From Variovorax sp. UMC13 (lineage in GTDB: Bacteria; Pseudomonadota; Gammaproteobacteria; Burkholderiales; Burkholderiaceae_C): a stretch of 64,000 bases of DNA. This document shows, one piece after another, positions 42,318 through 50,535 of this stretch. The stretch covers positions 124,001 to 188,000 of the forward strand of contig NZ_LZZW01000030.1 of assembly GCF_014170375.1 (NCBI RefSeq), read 5' to 3'. The notes under the pieces were generated by a model that saw only the letters and a program-made list of their open reading frames with translations, did no database searches and was not told where the DNA came from. Both the position numbers and the translations under genes were made by a program. Numbering within the stretch: the first letter of the stretch is position 1; every line of letters starts with the position of its first letter.

Positions 42318-43301
42318 TCAGTCCGCCGTGATCTTGCCGAACGCCGCCACCTTCTTCCACTTGGCGATGTCGGCCGTGATCAGCGCGGTGAAGGCTTCCG
42401 GCGTGTCCTCGACCACCAGCGCGCCGGTGGCGGCATAGCGGTCCTTCACCGACTGCGTGCGCAGCGCGCGGATCACCGCGCCGTGCAGCGTCTTGAGCAC
42501 CTCGGGCGGCAGGCCGGCCGGGGCCAGCACGCCGTTCCAGAAGCCTTCGTTGAAGGTCTTGAGGCCGGTCTCGACAAAGGTCGGCACGTCGGGCAGTTCG
42601 CCCGCGCGCTGCGGCGCGGCCACGGCCATCGGGATCAGCGTGCCGGCCTTGATGTGCGGGTACGAGGAGGCCAGCGTGTCGAAGATCATCTGCACCTGGC
42701 CGCCGACCACGTCGTTGAGGGCCGGGCCGGTGCCGCGGTAGGGCACGTGCACGATGCGCAGGCCGCTCAGCGACTTGTAGTACTCCATCGCCATGTGCGT
42801 GGCGCCGCCGTTGCCCGAGGAGGCATACGAGAACTTGCCCGGCGACTCCTTGGCCAGCTTGTAGAACTCGGCATAGCTCCTGGCAGGGAAGCTGGCGGTC
42901 ACGCTCAGCACGCCGGGCACGGTGACGATGCGGGTGATGGGCGTGAAGCTCTTGACGCCGTCGAAGGGCAGGTTCTTGTAGACCGCCGAGTTGGTGCCGT
43001 TGGTGCTCGAGGTGCCCAGCAGCAGCGTGTAGCCGTCGGGCTTGGCGTCGGCCACGAAGCGCGCGCCGATGGTGCCGCCCGCGCCGCCCTTGTTCTCCAC
43101 CACCACCGGCTGGCCCAGTTCCTTGCCCAGCGCCTCGGCCAGGATCCGGCCCGTGATGTCCGAAGTGCCACCCGGCGGGAAGGGCACGATGAGCTTCACC
43201 GGCTTGTCGGGGAAGGCGCCCTGGGCGAAGGCGGCGCCGCCGAGGCCCAGCAGGGCGGCGGCGAAGGCGGTGGCGAGGACGAGGGGTTGGCGTCGGTTCA
43301 T
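42318..43301 (-). CDS. Bug/TctC-family substrate-binding protein
   Basis: 327 residues from ATG 43301. The signal peptide ends near GAAFAQG, followed by FPDKPVKLIVPFPPGGTSD, the Bug hallmark. It is the last gene of the operon with the acyl-CoA ligase, citrate-lyase-like protein, unknown duplicated protein and SDR, and therefore probably binds the operon's starting carboxylic acid in the periplasm. No TctA/TctB permease gene is present. Confidence 0.92.
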   Translation of the reverse strand: MNRRQPLVLATAFAAALLGLGGAAFAQGAFPDKPVKLIVPFPPGGTSDITGRILAEALGKELGQPVVVENKGGAGGTIGARFVADAKPDGYTLLLGTSSTNGTNSAVYKNLPFDGVKSFTPITRIVTVPGVLSVTASFPARSYAEFYKLAKESPGKFSYASSGNGGATHMAMEYYKSLSGLRIVHVPYRGTGPALNDVVGGQVQMIFDTLASSYPHIKAGTLIPMAVAAPQRAGELPDVPTFVETGLKTFNEGFWNGVLAPAGLPPEVLKTLHGAVIRALRTQSVKDRYAATGALVVEDTPEAFTALITADIAKWKKVAAFGKITAD

Positions 43302-43335
43302 GGTTTGTCTCCTGGATCTCTTTGTTCGAAAGGGC

Positions 43336-44187
43336 TCAACGCCCGGCACAGCTTTTTCCGCCATCGACGGGAATGCACACGCCCGTGATGTAGTCCGCCT
43401 CGTCCGAGGCCAGGAACAGCGAGGCATAGGCCACGTCCCAGGCATCGCCCATGCGGCCCATGGGGCTGGCGGCATTGCGCGTCCTGATCATTTCCTCGGT
43501 GCTCGCGAAGCGGCCCGCGATCTGCGTGTGGATCAGCGGCGTGTTCATCACGCCCGGCAGCACCGCGTTGGCGCGGATGCCCTGCGGCGCGTACTGCACC
43601 GCCAGCGCGCGCGTCAGGTGGTTGAGCCCGGCCTTGGCCGCGTAGTACGGCATGTAGGGGTAGCTGTTGACCTGCATCGAGGCCAGCGAGGAGATGTTGA
43701 CGATCGCGCCGCGCCGCTGCGCCAGCATCAGCGGGATCACGTGCTTGCAGGTGAGGAACACGCCCGTGAGGTTGGTGTCGATCACCTGGCGCCAGTCGTC
43801 CTCGCTCATCTCGACCACGCTGCCCATGCGCGTGATGCCGACGTTGTTGTGCAGGATGTCGACCGTGCCGAAGCGCGCCTGCACCTGCGCCACCACCGCG
43901 GCCACCTGCTCGGACACGGTGACGTCGGCCACGTAGGCCTCGCAGTCGAAGCCCTCGGCGCGGATCACGTCGCGCGTGGCCTCGGCAGCCGCGCGGTCGA
44001 TGTCGACCGCCGCCACGCGCGCGCCTTCGCGGGCGTAGACCGCGGCCGCGGCCTTGCCGTTGCCCCAGCCCGGGCCCGAGGAGCCGGCGCCGAAGACCAG
44101 CGCGATCTTGCCGGCGACGCGCTGGCGGCCGGCGGGCGGCGTGGCACTGGCGTGGATGTCGTTGGGGGTCATGGAAGAGGTGCTCAT
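43336..44187 (-). CDS. Short-chain dehydrogenase/reductase
   Basis: 283 residues from ATG 44187, overlapping the stop of the preceding gene (ATGA). SDR motifs: cofactor site GAGSSGPGWGNG (an unusual, longer glycine loop in place of TGxxxGIG), NNVG, catalytic Ser in NISSLAS, YYAAK (Tyr and Lys), and VLPGVMNTPL. It would oxidise or reduce a hydroxy-acyl or hydroxy-acid intermediate of the operon's pathway. Confidence 0.92.
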   Translation of the reverse strand: MSTSSMTPNDIHASATPPAGRQRVAGKIALVFGAGSSGPGWGNGKAAAAVYAREGARVAAVDIDRAAAEATRDVIRAEGFDCEAYVADVTVSEQVAAVVAQVQARFGTVDILHNNVGITRMGSVVEMSEDDWRQVIDTNLTGVFLTCKHVIPLMLAQRRGAIVNISSLASMQVNSYPYMPYYAAKAGLNHLTRALAVQYAPQGIRANAVLPGVMNTPLIHTQIAGRFASTEEMIRTRNAASPMGRMGDAWDVAYASLFLASDEADYITGVCIPVDGGKSCAGR

Positions 44188-44999
44188 GGAATGGCGCCGC
44201 ACATCAGCACGGCGAAGTCGCGCGCCCGCATGCCGGCCCACGCGCCCAGCATCTCGGCCGTGTGGTTGACATGGCTCAGCACGCCGGTGGCATAGGCCGA
44301 GTGCGCGTCGCCGATGCGCGCGCTCATCGCGGCCACGGTCGCGCCCGCGATGCCGCGCACATCGAGCGCCGGCAGGCGCGACAGGCCGGCCTCGTCGGCG
44401 CCGATGCCCGCGTCGTTGTAGAGCGCGGCGAACACGTCGACCTTGATCGCGGTCTCGGGCCGGCCGCCCAGCAGGCCGCCGTGCGAGCCGGTGAAGGCCA
44501 CCGCGCCGGCGTCGCCGGGCTGCACCAGCGACACCGAATCGATCAGCACCAGCGGGCGCAGCGCACCGGCCAGCGCGACGGTCTCGCGCGCCTCGGCCGG
44601 CAGCGGGCCGGGGAAGACCGGCGCCAGCGCCGCCGCCTGCATGCGCTCGGCCGCCTCGCGCGTCGGCATGCCGGGCTGCACGCCGAGCCGCGTGGCCGCG
44701 GCATTGGCGCGCGAGACCAGGCCGCGCGCCGCATGGTCGGCGCCGTCGCCGATGCGCGCGCTGCGGTGGTCGACCACCGCGCAGGGCACGCCGAAGTGGT
44801 CGCAGTACGCCAGGCCGCCGAGGCCGGCCTGGTCGAGGCCGATGCCCGCGTCGTTGAGCAGCAGGCCGACGATGCCGCCGGCCAATGCCATGTGGGCCGC
44901 GATCACGCCGCCGTGCGAGGCCGCGATCGCGACCGCACCGTGCGCCTCGGGTCCGAATTTGGTGACCGAGTCGAGCACCAGGATGCCGGGCCGTGCCAT
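44184..44999 (-). CDS. Unrecognised protein with internal duplication
   Basis: 271 residues from ATG 44999; TTG 45011 overlapping the upstream stop is an alternative start. No known family is recognised. The two halves clearly repeat: DSV at 10 and 154, SHGG at 28-31 and 172-175, NDAGIG at 49-54 and 195-200, SARIGD at 80-85 and 226-231, and a final Asn at 99 and 245. So it arose by duplication and probably has pseudo-twofold symmetry with paired sites. There is no signal peptide. Conserved Ser/His/Asp/Arg suggest an enzyme. It is tightly coupled with the citrate-lyase-like and SDR genes and so likely takes part in the same carboxylic acid/CoA pathway. Confidence 0.75.
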   Translation of the reverse strand: MARPGILVLDSVTKFGPEAHGAVAIAASHGGVIAAHMALAGGIVGLLLNDAGIGLDQAGLGGLAYCDHFGVPCAVVDHRSARIGDGADHAARGLVSRANAAATRLGVQPGMPTREAAERMQAAALAPVFPGPLPAEARETVALAGALRPLVLIDSVSLVQPGDAGAVAFTGSHGGLLGGRPETAIKVDVFAALYNDAGIGADEAGLSRLPALDVRGIAGATVAAMSARIGDAHSAYATGVLSHVNHTAEMLGAWAGMRARDFAVLMCGAIP

Positions 45000-45007
45000 G
45001 GTGCCGC

Positions 45008-45805
45008 TCAAGGCCGGGCCTTGTTGTGGCCTTCGCCCTCGCCCTGGTACGGCACCGCGTGGTCGACCAGGTCCCAGATGAAGCGACCCGTGGGCACGCG
45101 CTGCTCTTCGGCGATGTGCGCCACCAGGCCGGCGGCGCGCGAGATCACCGCGAAGCCGCGCATCAGCGCGGGCGGGATGCCGAGCTCGCCCAGCAGCGTG
45201 CCGACCGCGCCGGTGGCGTTGATCGTGATGTGCTTGCCGTAGGCGAGGTCGACCTCCGTCGACAGCGCGGCGATCGCCTTCAGGTAGTCGCCCTTGAATT
45301 CGGGGTGTTCTCGACCGATGGCCAGCAGCCGGGCGGCGCGCGGGTCGTCGGGCTTGTGCAGGTGCTGGCCGAAGCCGGGCAGCGGCTTGCGCTCGCGCTG
45401 GTGGCGCTGCGCCACCTCGCGCGCCGCGGCTTCGATGCCTTCGGGCGCGTCGATGATCTGCTTCAGCAGCACGGCGCAGTTCTCGACCGTGCCGATGAAC
45501 TGGCTGCCCACGGCCAGCAGGCCCGCGGCCACGCCGCTCTGGATGTTCTCGGGCGAGCTCATGTAGACCAGCCGCGTGGCGATGGCGCTGGGCGTGAGCC
45601 CGTGCTCCATGATCGCGATCAGCGCGGCATCGACCACCCGCAGGTCGTGCGCGCTGGCCTCGCGGCCCATGATCTGCGAGAACATGACTTCGGTGAAGGT
45701 CTTCTTGCCGAGGATGTCCTCGACCAGGTTCTCGTTGCGGTAGTGGATCGAGGTCTGCGAGTGCGTGCAGAGCTCGGTGTACGGCGTGTTTTTTGCCTGG
45801 GTCAT
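45008..45805 (-). CDS. Citrate synthase-fold protein, citryl-CoA lyase-like
   Basis: 265 residues from ATG 45805, overlapping the acyl-CoA ligase stop (ATGA). It is a short citrate-synthase-fold protein: the AAREVAQRHQRERKPLPGFGQHLHKPDDPR block resembles the PGFGHxxxK-DPR active-site segment of citrate synthases, and GAVGTLLGELGIPP lies in the C-terminal part. At 265 residues it is much smaller than a true citrate synthase and fits the citryl-CoA lyase/cleavage-type group. It probably cleaves a citryl- or malyl-CoA-like thioester made by the neighbouring ligase. Confidence 0.82.
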   Translation of the reverse strand: MTQAKNTPYTELCTHSQTSIHYRNENLVEDILGKKTFTEVMFSQIMGREASAHDLRVVDAALIAIMEHGLTPSAIATRLVYMSSPENIQSGVAAGLLAVGSQFIGTVENCAVLLKQIIDAPEGIEAAAREVAQRHQRERKPLPGFGQHLHKPDDPRAARLLAIGREHPEFKGDYLKAIAALSTEVDLAYGKHITINATGAVGTLLGELGIPPALMRGFAVISRAAGLVAHIAEEQRVPTGRFIWDLVDHAVPYQGEGEGHNKARP

Positions 45806-47331
45806 GCGGCGGTCTCCTGGCGGTTGAGCTTGCGGTGCACCTCGGCCTTGATCGTCGGCTTGTGCACCTTGCCCGCCACGCTGCGCGGCAGGTCGTCGTA
45901 GAAATGGATGGCCTTGGGCGTCTTGACGGAACCCAGCTCGGGCTTGGCGAAGGCGATGAGTTCCTGTTCGCTCAACGTGGCGCCGGGCTTGAGCTGCACG
46001 GCCGCGTGCACCGCCTCGCCCCACTTGTCGTCCTCGATGCCGAACACTGCCGACTCGTGCACCGCGGGATGCTGGTCGAGCACGCTCTCGACGTCGATCG
46101 GGTAGACGTTGAAGCCACCGGTGATCACCACCTCGCGCAGCCGGTCCTTGAGGTAGAGGTAGCCCCGCGCATCGACGTAGCCGCGGTCGCCGGTGTGCAG
46201 CCAGCCGTCGACCAGGGTCTCGGCGCTCTTCTCCGGCATCTTCCAGTAGCCGGCCATTACCAGGTCGCCGCGCACCACGATCTCGCCGACCTCGCCCACC
46301 GGCAGCAACGCGCCCTGCGGGTCCATGATGGCCATGTCGGTCAGGAGGCCCTGGCGGCCGACCGAACGCCAGTTGCGCTCGTCGGCGAAGTCCTCGGCAC
46401 GCATCACGCTCACCACCTGCGGCGCCTCGGTCTGGCCGTAGGTGGTCTCCAGCACCGGGCCGAAGAAGGCGCGCATGCGGCCGATCTTCTCGGGCGGCAT
46501 CGGCGCGCCACCGTAGATCAGGTGCCTGAGCGCGGGGAAGTGCTCGTGCGCCGCACCGGCCTCGGCCGCCACCATGTAGAGCAGCGTGGGCGGCATGAAG
46601 GTGGTGGTGATGCCCTGCGTGCGAAAGCACTGCAGCAGCGTCGCGGCCTTGGCGTCGGCCGGCAGCACATGGCAGCCGCCCACCGCGAGGATCGGCAGCA
46701 GGTAGGTCGAGGTGCCGTGCGTCACCGGCGCGGCCACCAGGTAGCGCTCGTCGGCATCGAAGCCGAAGGCATGGATCTGGTTGACGATGGTCGTGACCCA
46801 GGCCCGGTAGGGCTGCATCACGCCCTTGGGTACGCCGGTCGAGCCGCCGGTGAACTTGATGGCCTGCACCTCGTCGCGCGAGCGGCCGTGCGGCCGGGGC
46901 GTTTCACCACGGTGGCGATAGAGCAGGTCCTGGAAGCGCGGCTGGCCGGTGGCCGCATCGCCGAGCGCGATCACGGCGCCGACATCTTTGAGGTTCAAGG
47001 TGCCCAGGTGCGCGGGCTCGGCGATCACGATCGAGGGCTCGGTGAAGGCCACGATGCGGTCGAGCTCTGCGGCCGGGTTGCGCCAGTTGAGCGGCACCCA
47101 GGTCTTGCCCGCGGCCAGCACCGCGAGCAGCGCCACGATGTGCTCGACCGTGTTGCCCGCGCAGATGCCCACGCGCGAACCGGGCGTGGGGTCGAGCGCT
47201 TGCAGCGCGGCGGCCGCGGCGTCGACACGCAGGCGCAGCTCGTCGTAGCGCAGCGCGGTGTCGCCGCTTTGCAGTGCGATGCGTTCGGGCAGGAGGCGCG
47301 CGGCGCGGTAGAAGAAATCGATGGGATACAT
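45802..47331 (-). CDS. AMP-binding acyl-CoA/acid-CoA ligase
   Basis: 509 residues from ATG 47331. ANL-superfamily motifs: FTGGSTGVPKGVMQP (a variant of the TSGTTGxPKG P-loop), TTYGQTEAP, W-L-HTGDRGYVDARGY, VVITGGFNVYPIDVES, and C-terminal RSVAGKVHKP with catalytic Lys. It activates a carboxylic acid as its CoA ester. It is first in the five-gene operon, with an IclR-type operator 24-41 bases upstream of its ATG. Confidence 0.92.
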   Translation of the reverse strand: MYPIDFFYRAARLLPERIALQSGDTALRYDELRLRVDAAAAALQALDPTPGSRVGICAGNTVEHIVALLAVLAAGKTWVPLNWRNPAAELDRIVAFTEPSIVIAEPAHLGTLNLKDVGAVIALGDAATGQPRFQDLLYRHRGETPRPHGRSRDEVQAIKFTGGSTGVPKGVMQPYRAWVTTIVNQIHAFGFDADERYLVAAPVTHGTSTYLLPILAVGGCHVLPADAKAATLLQCFRTQGITTTFMPPTLLYMVAAEAGAAHEHFPALRHLIYGGAPMPPEKIGRMRAFFGPVLETTYGQTEAPQVVSVMRAEDFADERNWRSVGRQGLLTDMAIMDPQGALLPVGEVGEIVVRGDLVMAGYWKMPEKSAETLVDGWLHTGDRGYVDARGYLYLKDRLREVVITGGFNVYPIDVESVLDQHPAVHESAVFGIEDDKWGEAVHAAVQLKPGATLSEQELIAFAKPELGSVKTPKAIHFYDDLPRSVAGKVHKPTIKAEVHRKLNRQETAA

Positions 47332-47354
47332 GGCGGCTTTGGGTTGAGCGTCAT

Positions 47355-47372
47355 AGTCCGCAATACGGACTT
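47355..47372. promoter_or_regulatory. IclR-type operator, ligase side
   Basis: AGTCCG-CAATA-CGGACT at 47355-47371 is a perfect 6-bp inverted repeat with a 5-base spacer, the geometry common for IclR-family operators. It starts 24 bases upstream of the ligase ATG, as expected for a site over the promoter or start region. Confidence 0.65.
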
Positions 47373-47462
47373 ATCGGCCAGCACCTGGAAAGTCTCTCGT
47401 CGATCCCTGTGCTTTTGAAGGCACGAAGTATCGCGATGCACTTTCGAAGCACCAACACACAA

Positions 47463-47480
47463 AGTCCATAATCCGGATTT
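47463..47480. promoter_or_regulatory. IclR-type operator, regulator side
   Basis: AGTCCATAATCCGGATTT matches the site at 47355-47372 at 14 of 18 positions and keeps the TCC/GGA core. It lies 24 bases upstream of the IclR gene ATG, mirroring the other site, which suggests autoregulation. Confidence 0.6.
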
Positions 47481-47503
47481 CCATGTCGTTTCACGGGTAA
47501 ACC

Positions 47504-48280
47504 ATGAGTACTGTCCAGAGCCTGGACCGCGCGATCGAACTGCTGCGCCTGATCTCCGCCAACTACCGCGAGGGCGAGCGCCTGTCGGACCTGGTGACGG
47601 CCAGCGGCCTGGCCCAGCCCACGGTGCACCGGCTGCTCAAGCAATTGGTCGAAGGCGGCCTGGTAATGCAGGACGCCGACCGCCGCTACCGGCTGGGCCA
47701 CTTCGCCTACGAACTGGGCCTGGCCGCGGCCTCGCACTTCGGGCTGCGCCAGCAGTGCGCGCCCTTCCTCGCGCGCATCTCGCAGGACACCGGCGACTCG
47801 GCCTTCCTGGTGGTGCGCAGCGGCGCCGATTCCTTCTGCCTCGACCGGCAGTCGGGCTCGTTCCCGATCCAGGTGCTGACGGTGGAGGTGGGCAAGCGGC
47901 GCCCGCTGGGCATCGGCGGCGGCGGGCTCGCGCTGCTGGCCTTCATGCCCGAGGCCGAACTGCCGGCCGTGCTGGCGCGCATCGAGCCGCAGCTCAAGCC
48001 CTATGGCGGCCTGACACGCGCGATCCTGCAGAAGCTGGTGGCGCAGGCGCGCCAGCGCGGTTACGCCTCGATCACCAACTACGCGGTGGCCGGCGTGACC
48101 AGCATCGGCGTGCCGATCCGCGACCGCACGGGCCAGGTGCTGGGCGCCGTCAGCGTGAGCGCGATCGCCTCGCGCATGGCCGAGCGCGAGGCGATGGTGG
48201 TGCGCACCATGCAGCGCGAGGTCGAGGCGCTGCAGGTCGCACTGCAGCAGCCCGCACCGGGCCGCATGCCGGCGAGCTGA
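47504..48280 (+). CDS. IclR-family transcriptional regulator
   Basis: 258 residues from ATG 47504. N-terminal winged helix (QSLDRAIELLRLISANYREGERLSDL, then SGLAQPTVHRLLKQL recognition helix) and a C-terminal effector domain with the GKRRPLGIGGGGLALLA and GVPIRDRTGQVLGAVSVSA segments typical of IclR. It is divergent from the acyl-CoA ligase operon and two matching operators lie between them. It probably responds to an organic or aromatic acid and controls that operon. Confidence 0.93.
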   Translation: MSTVQSLDRAIELLRLISANYREGERLSDLVTASGLAQPTVHRLLKQLVEGGLVMQDADRRYRLGHFAYELGLAAASHFGLRQQCAPFLARISQDTGDSAFLVVRSGADSFCLDRQSGSFPIQVLTVEVGKRRPLGIGGGGLALLAFMPEAELPAVLARIEPQLKPYGGLTRAILQKLVAQARQRGYASITNYAVAGVTSIGVPIRDRTGQVLGAVSVSAIASRMAEREAMVVRTMQREVEALQVALQQPAPGRMPAS

Positions 48281-48283
48281 GGG

Positions 48284-49489
48284 CTAGCGGCGGCGCGCCA
48301 CCAGCCGCTGATCAAGGCAGAGCGCCCCGCCGGCCAGCGCGGCCAGCCCCACGCCCAGCGCGCAGGCCATGCCCCAGCCACCATGGCGCCAGGCCAGCGC
48401 CCCCAGCGCGGAGCCGCAGGCGGCACCCGCGAAATAGCTGGTCATGTAGACCGCGTTGATGCGCGACCGCGCCTCGGGCTCGAGCTTGTAGATCACGTTC
48501 TGGTTGCTGATGTGCACGCCGGGCAGCGCGATGTCGACCACCAGCATGCCCAGCAGGAAGAAGCCGAGGCTGGCGCCGCCCAGCCACAGGAAGACCCAGC
48601 CCAGCGCCAGCAGCAGCACCGACACGGCCGTGACCTGCTGGACCCAGCCGCGGTCGCCCAGCCGGCCGGCCACGCTGGCCATCAGCGCGCCCGCGACGCC
48701 CACCAGCCCGACCAGGCCGATCTGCACGTCGTTCATGCCGTGCACCGGGCCCGACAGCATCAGCGCCATGGTGGAGAACAGCACGCTGACCGAGGCGAAG
48801 GTCAGCGCGCCGATCAGCGCGCGGCTGCGCAGCCGCGGATGCTTGCGCAGCAGCGTGCCCAGCGAACGCAGCGTGCGCGCATAGCTTTGCGGCACGGGGT
48901 TGCGCGAGCTGGGCAGCACGAACCACAGCACCGATGCGACGGCCACCATCAGCACGCCGGCCACACGGTAGACCGTGTTCCATCCGCCCACGGCCGACAG
49001 CAGCCCGGCCACGCTGCGCGCCGCGAGGATGCCGGTGAGCAGCCCGCTCATCATCAGCCCCACCGCGCGACCGCTGCGCTGCGGGTCGGACAGGGTGGCG
49101 GCCATCGGCACCAGCGTCTGCGCCGCGACCGAGAACAGGCCGGTCATCACCGTGCCCGCGATCAGCAGGCCCAGGCTGGTGGCGAAGCCGCTCATGAACA
49201 GGCCGATCGAGGCCAGCAGCATCAGCCCGACCGCGAGGCCGCGCCGCTCGAGCTTGTCGCCCAGCGGCACCAGCAGCAGCAGGCCGCAGGCATAGGCCAC
49301 CTGCCCCAGCGTGACGGTGAGCGCGGCCGCGGCATCGCTCACGCGCAGGTGGACCGCGATCGAGTGCAGCAGCGGCTGGTTGAAGTAATTGCTGCCCGCG
49401 CTCAGGCCGGCGGCCACGGCCATCAGCAGCAGGACGGGGAGGCTCAGCGGGGCGACGGGGGTGCGAGACGAAAGCGAAGCGGAGGACAT
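48284..49489 (-). CDS. MFS efflux transporter under SoxR control
   Basis: 401 residues from ATG 49489. About twelve hydrophobic helices; the opening AAGLSAGSNYFNQPLLHSIA and the VPLGDKLERRGLAVG motif-A loop place it in the AraJ/YdhC-like DHA1-type exporters. It follows the Rid-family gene by 4 bases, so it is transcribed from the SoxR-type promoter. In non-enteric bacteria SoxR often controls efflux pumps that remove redox-cycling compounds, and this gene fits that role. Confidence 0.9.
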   Translation of the reverse strand: MSSASLSSRTPVAPLSLPVLLLMAVAAGLSAGSNYFNQPLLHSIAVHLRVSDAAAALTVTLGQVAYACGLLLLVPLGDKLERRGLAVGLMLLASIGLFMSGFATSLGLLIAGTVMTGLFSVAAQTLVPMAATLSDPQRSGRAVGLMMSGLLTGILAARSVAGLLSAVGGWNTVYRVAGVLMVAVASVLWFVLPSSRNPVPQSYARTLRSLGTLLRKHPRLRSRALIGALTFASVSVLFSTMALMLSGPVHGMNDVQIGLVGLVGVAGALMASVAGRLGDRGWVQQVTAVSVLLLALGWVFLWLGGASLGFFLLGMLVVDIALPGVHISNQNVIYKLEPEARSRINAVYMTSYFAGAACGSALGALAWRHGGWGMACALGVGLAALAGGALCLDQRLVARRR

Positions 49490-49493
49490 GCCC

Positions 49494-49955
49494 TCAGTCT
49501 GCCAGGGTCGAGGCAGCGATCGCCTTGACCGCCGTGGCCTCGAACGCGCACAGCATGCCCTCGCGCGCCAGGCAGGGCACCGGGATCAGCGTGCAGGCCG
49601 GCGTCGGCAGCTCGCCCCAGACGGTGGCCAGCGTGCGCGCGAGCAGGGCCAGCCGGGCCTCGCTGTGGCCGACCACCAGCACACGCAGGCGCACCACGTG
49701 CTGCAGGCCGGCGCCGGCACCGGTCAGCGCCAGGCGCAGGTTCCGCAGCGCCTGGGCGAGCTGGGCCTCGAAGTCCGGCGACAGCGCGCCCGTCGCGTCC
49801 TCGCCGCCCTGCTCCGCCAGGTAGATGAAGCGCGCGGGCGCGGTGGCCACCGCCACATGCGAGCCGCCATCGGCGCGCCGGCCGGCCAGGCGCGGCGGGT
49901 TGATGAACAGCGGCAGGGCGGCCGGCACATGCAGGGGGAGCGTGAAGAAGGACAT
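49494..49955 (-). CDS. Rid (YjgF/UK114)-family protein
   Basis: 153 residues from ATG 49955. The Rid trimer fold is suggested by FINPPRLAGRR (longer N-terminal part than RidA), AQLAQALRNLRLALTGAGAGLQHVVRLRVLVV, and the last segment TPACTLIPVPCLAREGMLCAFEATAV. The Arg that RidA uses for imine hydrolysis, normally in a PARS/PAR-type motif, is replaced here (PACT), so classic enamine deaminase activity is doubtful. It is first in the operon with the MFS pump, behind the SoxR promoter. Confidence 0.75.
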   Translation of the reverse strand: MSFFTLPLHVPAALPLFINPPRLAGRRADGGSHVAVATAPARFIYLAEQGGEDATGALSPDFEAQLAQALRNLRLALTGAGAGLQHVVRLRVLVVGHSEARLALLARTLATVWGELPTPACTLIPVPCLAREGMLCAFEATAVKAIAASTLAD

Positions 49956-49985
49956 GCTGGACAGGGGAGCGAGGAAGAAGGCGCT

Positions 49986-50016
49986 AGTATCGAATCTCAA
50001 CTTAACTTGAGGTCAA
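49986..50016 (-). promoter_or_regulatory. SoxR-regulated promoter
   Basis: Read on the minus strand: -35 TTGACC (50016-50011), a 19-bp spacer, and -10 GATACT (49991-49986). The overlong 19-bp spacer is typical of SoxR/MerR-activated promoters. The spacer carries an 18-bp SoxR box at 49995-50012, read on the plus strand as TCTCAACTTAACTTGAGG, matching the CCTCAAGTTAACTTGAGG consensus at 16 of 18. It points at the Rid gene and MFS gene, with soxR divergent. Confidence 0.85.
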
Positions 50017-50046
50017 GCGCTTCGCGCGATCGACCCTCGGAGCGCC

Positions 50047-50535
50047 ATGGCCAATGCCCCCTCTTCCCCACCGGACCCGACCGACCCTGCGCCCGAGCTC
50101 AGCGTCGGCGAACTGGCCGCGCGCAGCGGCGTGGCCGTGTCGGCGCTGCATTTCTACGAATCGCGCGGCTTGATCCATGCCGGGCGCAGCGCCGGCAACC
50201 AGCGGCGCTACCCGCGCTCGGTGCTGCGGCGCGTGGCCTTCATCAAGGTGGCGCAGCGCGTGGGCATTCCGCTGGGCGCCATCGCCGATGCGCTGCAGGC
50301 CCTGCCGGCCGGGCGCACGCCCACCGGGGCCGACTGGCGCCGGCTGTCAAGCCAATGGCGCGACGAGCTCGACGCGCGCATCCTCACGCTCACGCAGATG
50401 CGCAACCAGCTCGACGGCTGCATCGGCTGCGGCTGCCTGTCGCTCAAGGTCTGCCCGCTGCGCAATCCGCAGGACACGCTGTCGCGGCTGGGGCCGGGGC
50501 CGCACTTCGATGCGGGGCAGTGCGAGGCCCCTTAG
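50047..50535 (+). CDS. soxR: Redox-sensing transcriptional activator SoxR
   Basis: 162 residues from ATG 50047. MerR-type HTH (LSVGELAARSGVAVSALHFYES) followed by the dimerisation helix and the [2Fe-2S] motif C-x2-C-x-C-x5-C at Cys125, 128, 130 and 136 (CIGCGCLSLKVC). It activates promoters with long spacers when the cluster is oxidised by redox-cycling drugs or superoxide. A near-consensus SoxR box lies just upstream. There is no soxS gene, as usual outside enterics. Confidence 0.96.
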   Translation: MANAPSSPPDPTDPAPELSVGELAARSGVAVSALHFYESRGLIHAGRSAGNQRRYPRSVLRRVAFIKVAQRVGIPLGAIADALQALPAGRTPTGADWRRLSSQWRDELDARILTLTQMRNQLDGCIGCGCLSLKVCPLRNPQDTLSRLGPGPHFDAGQCEAP

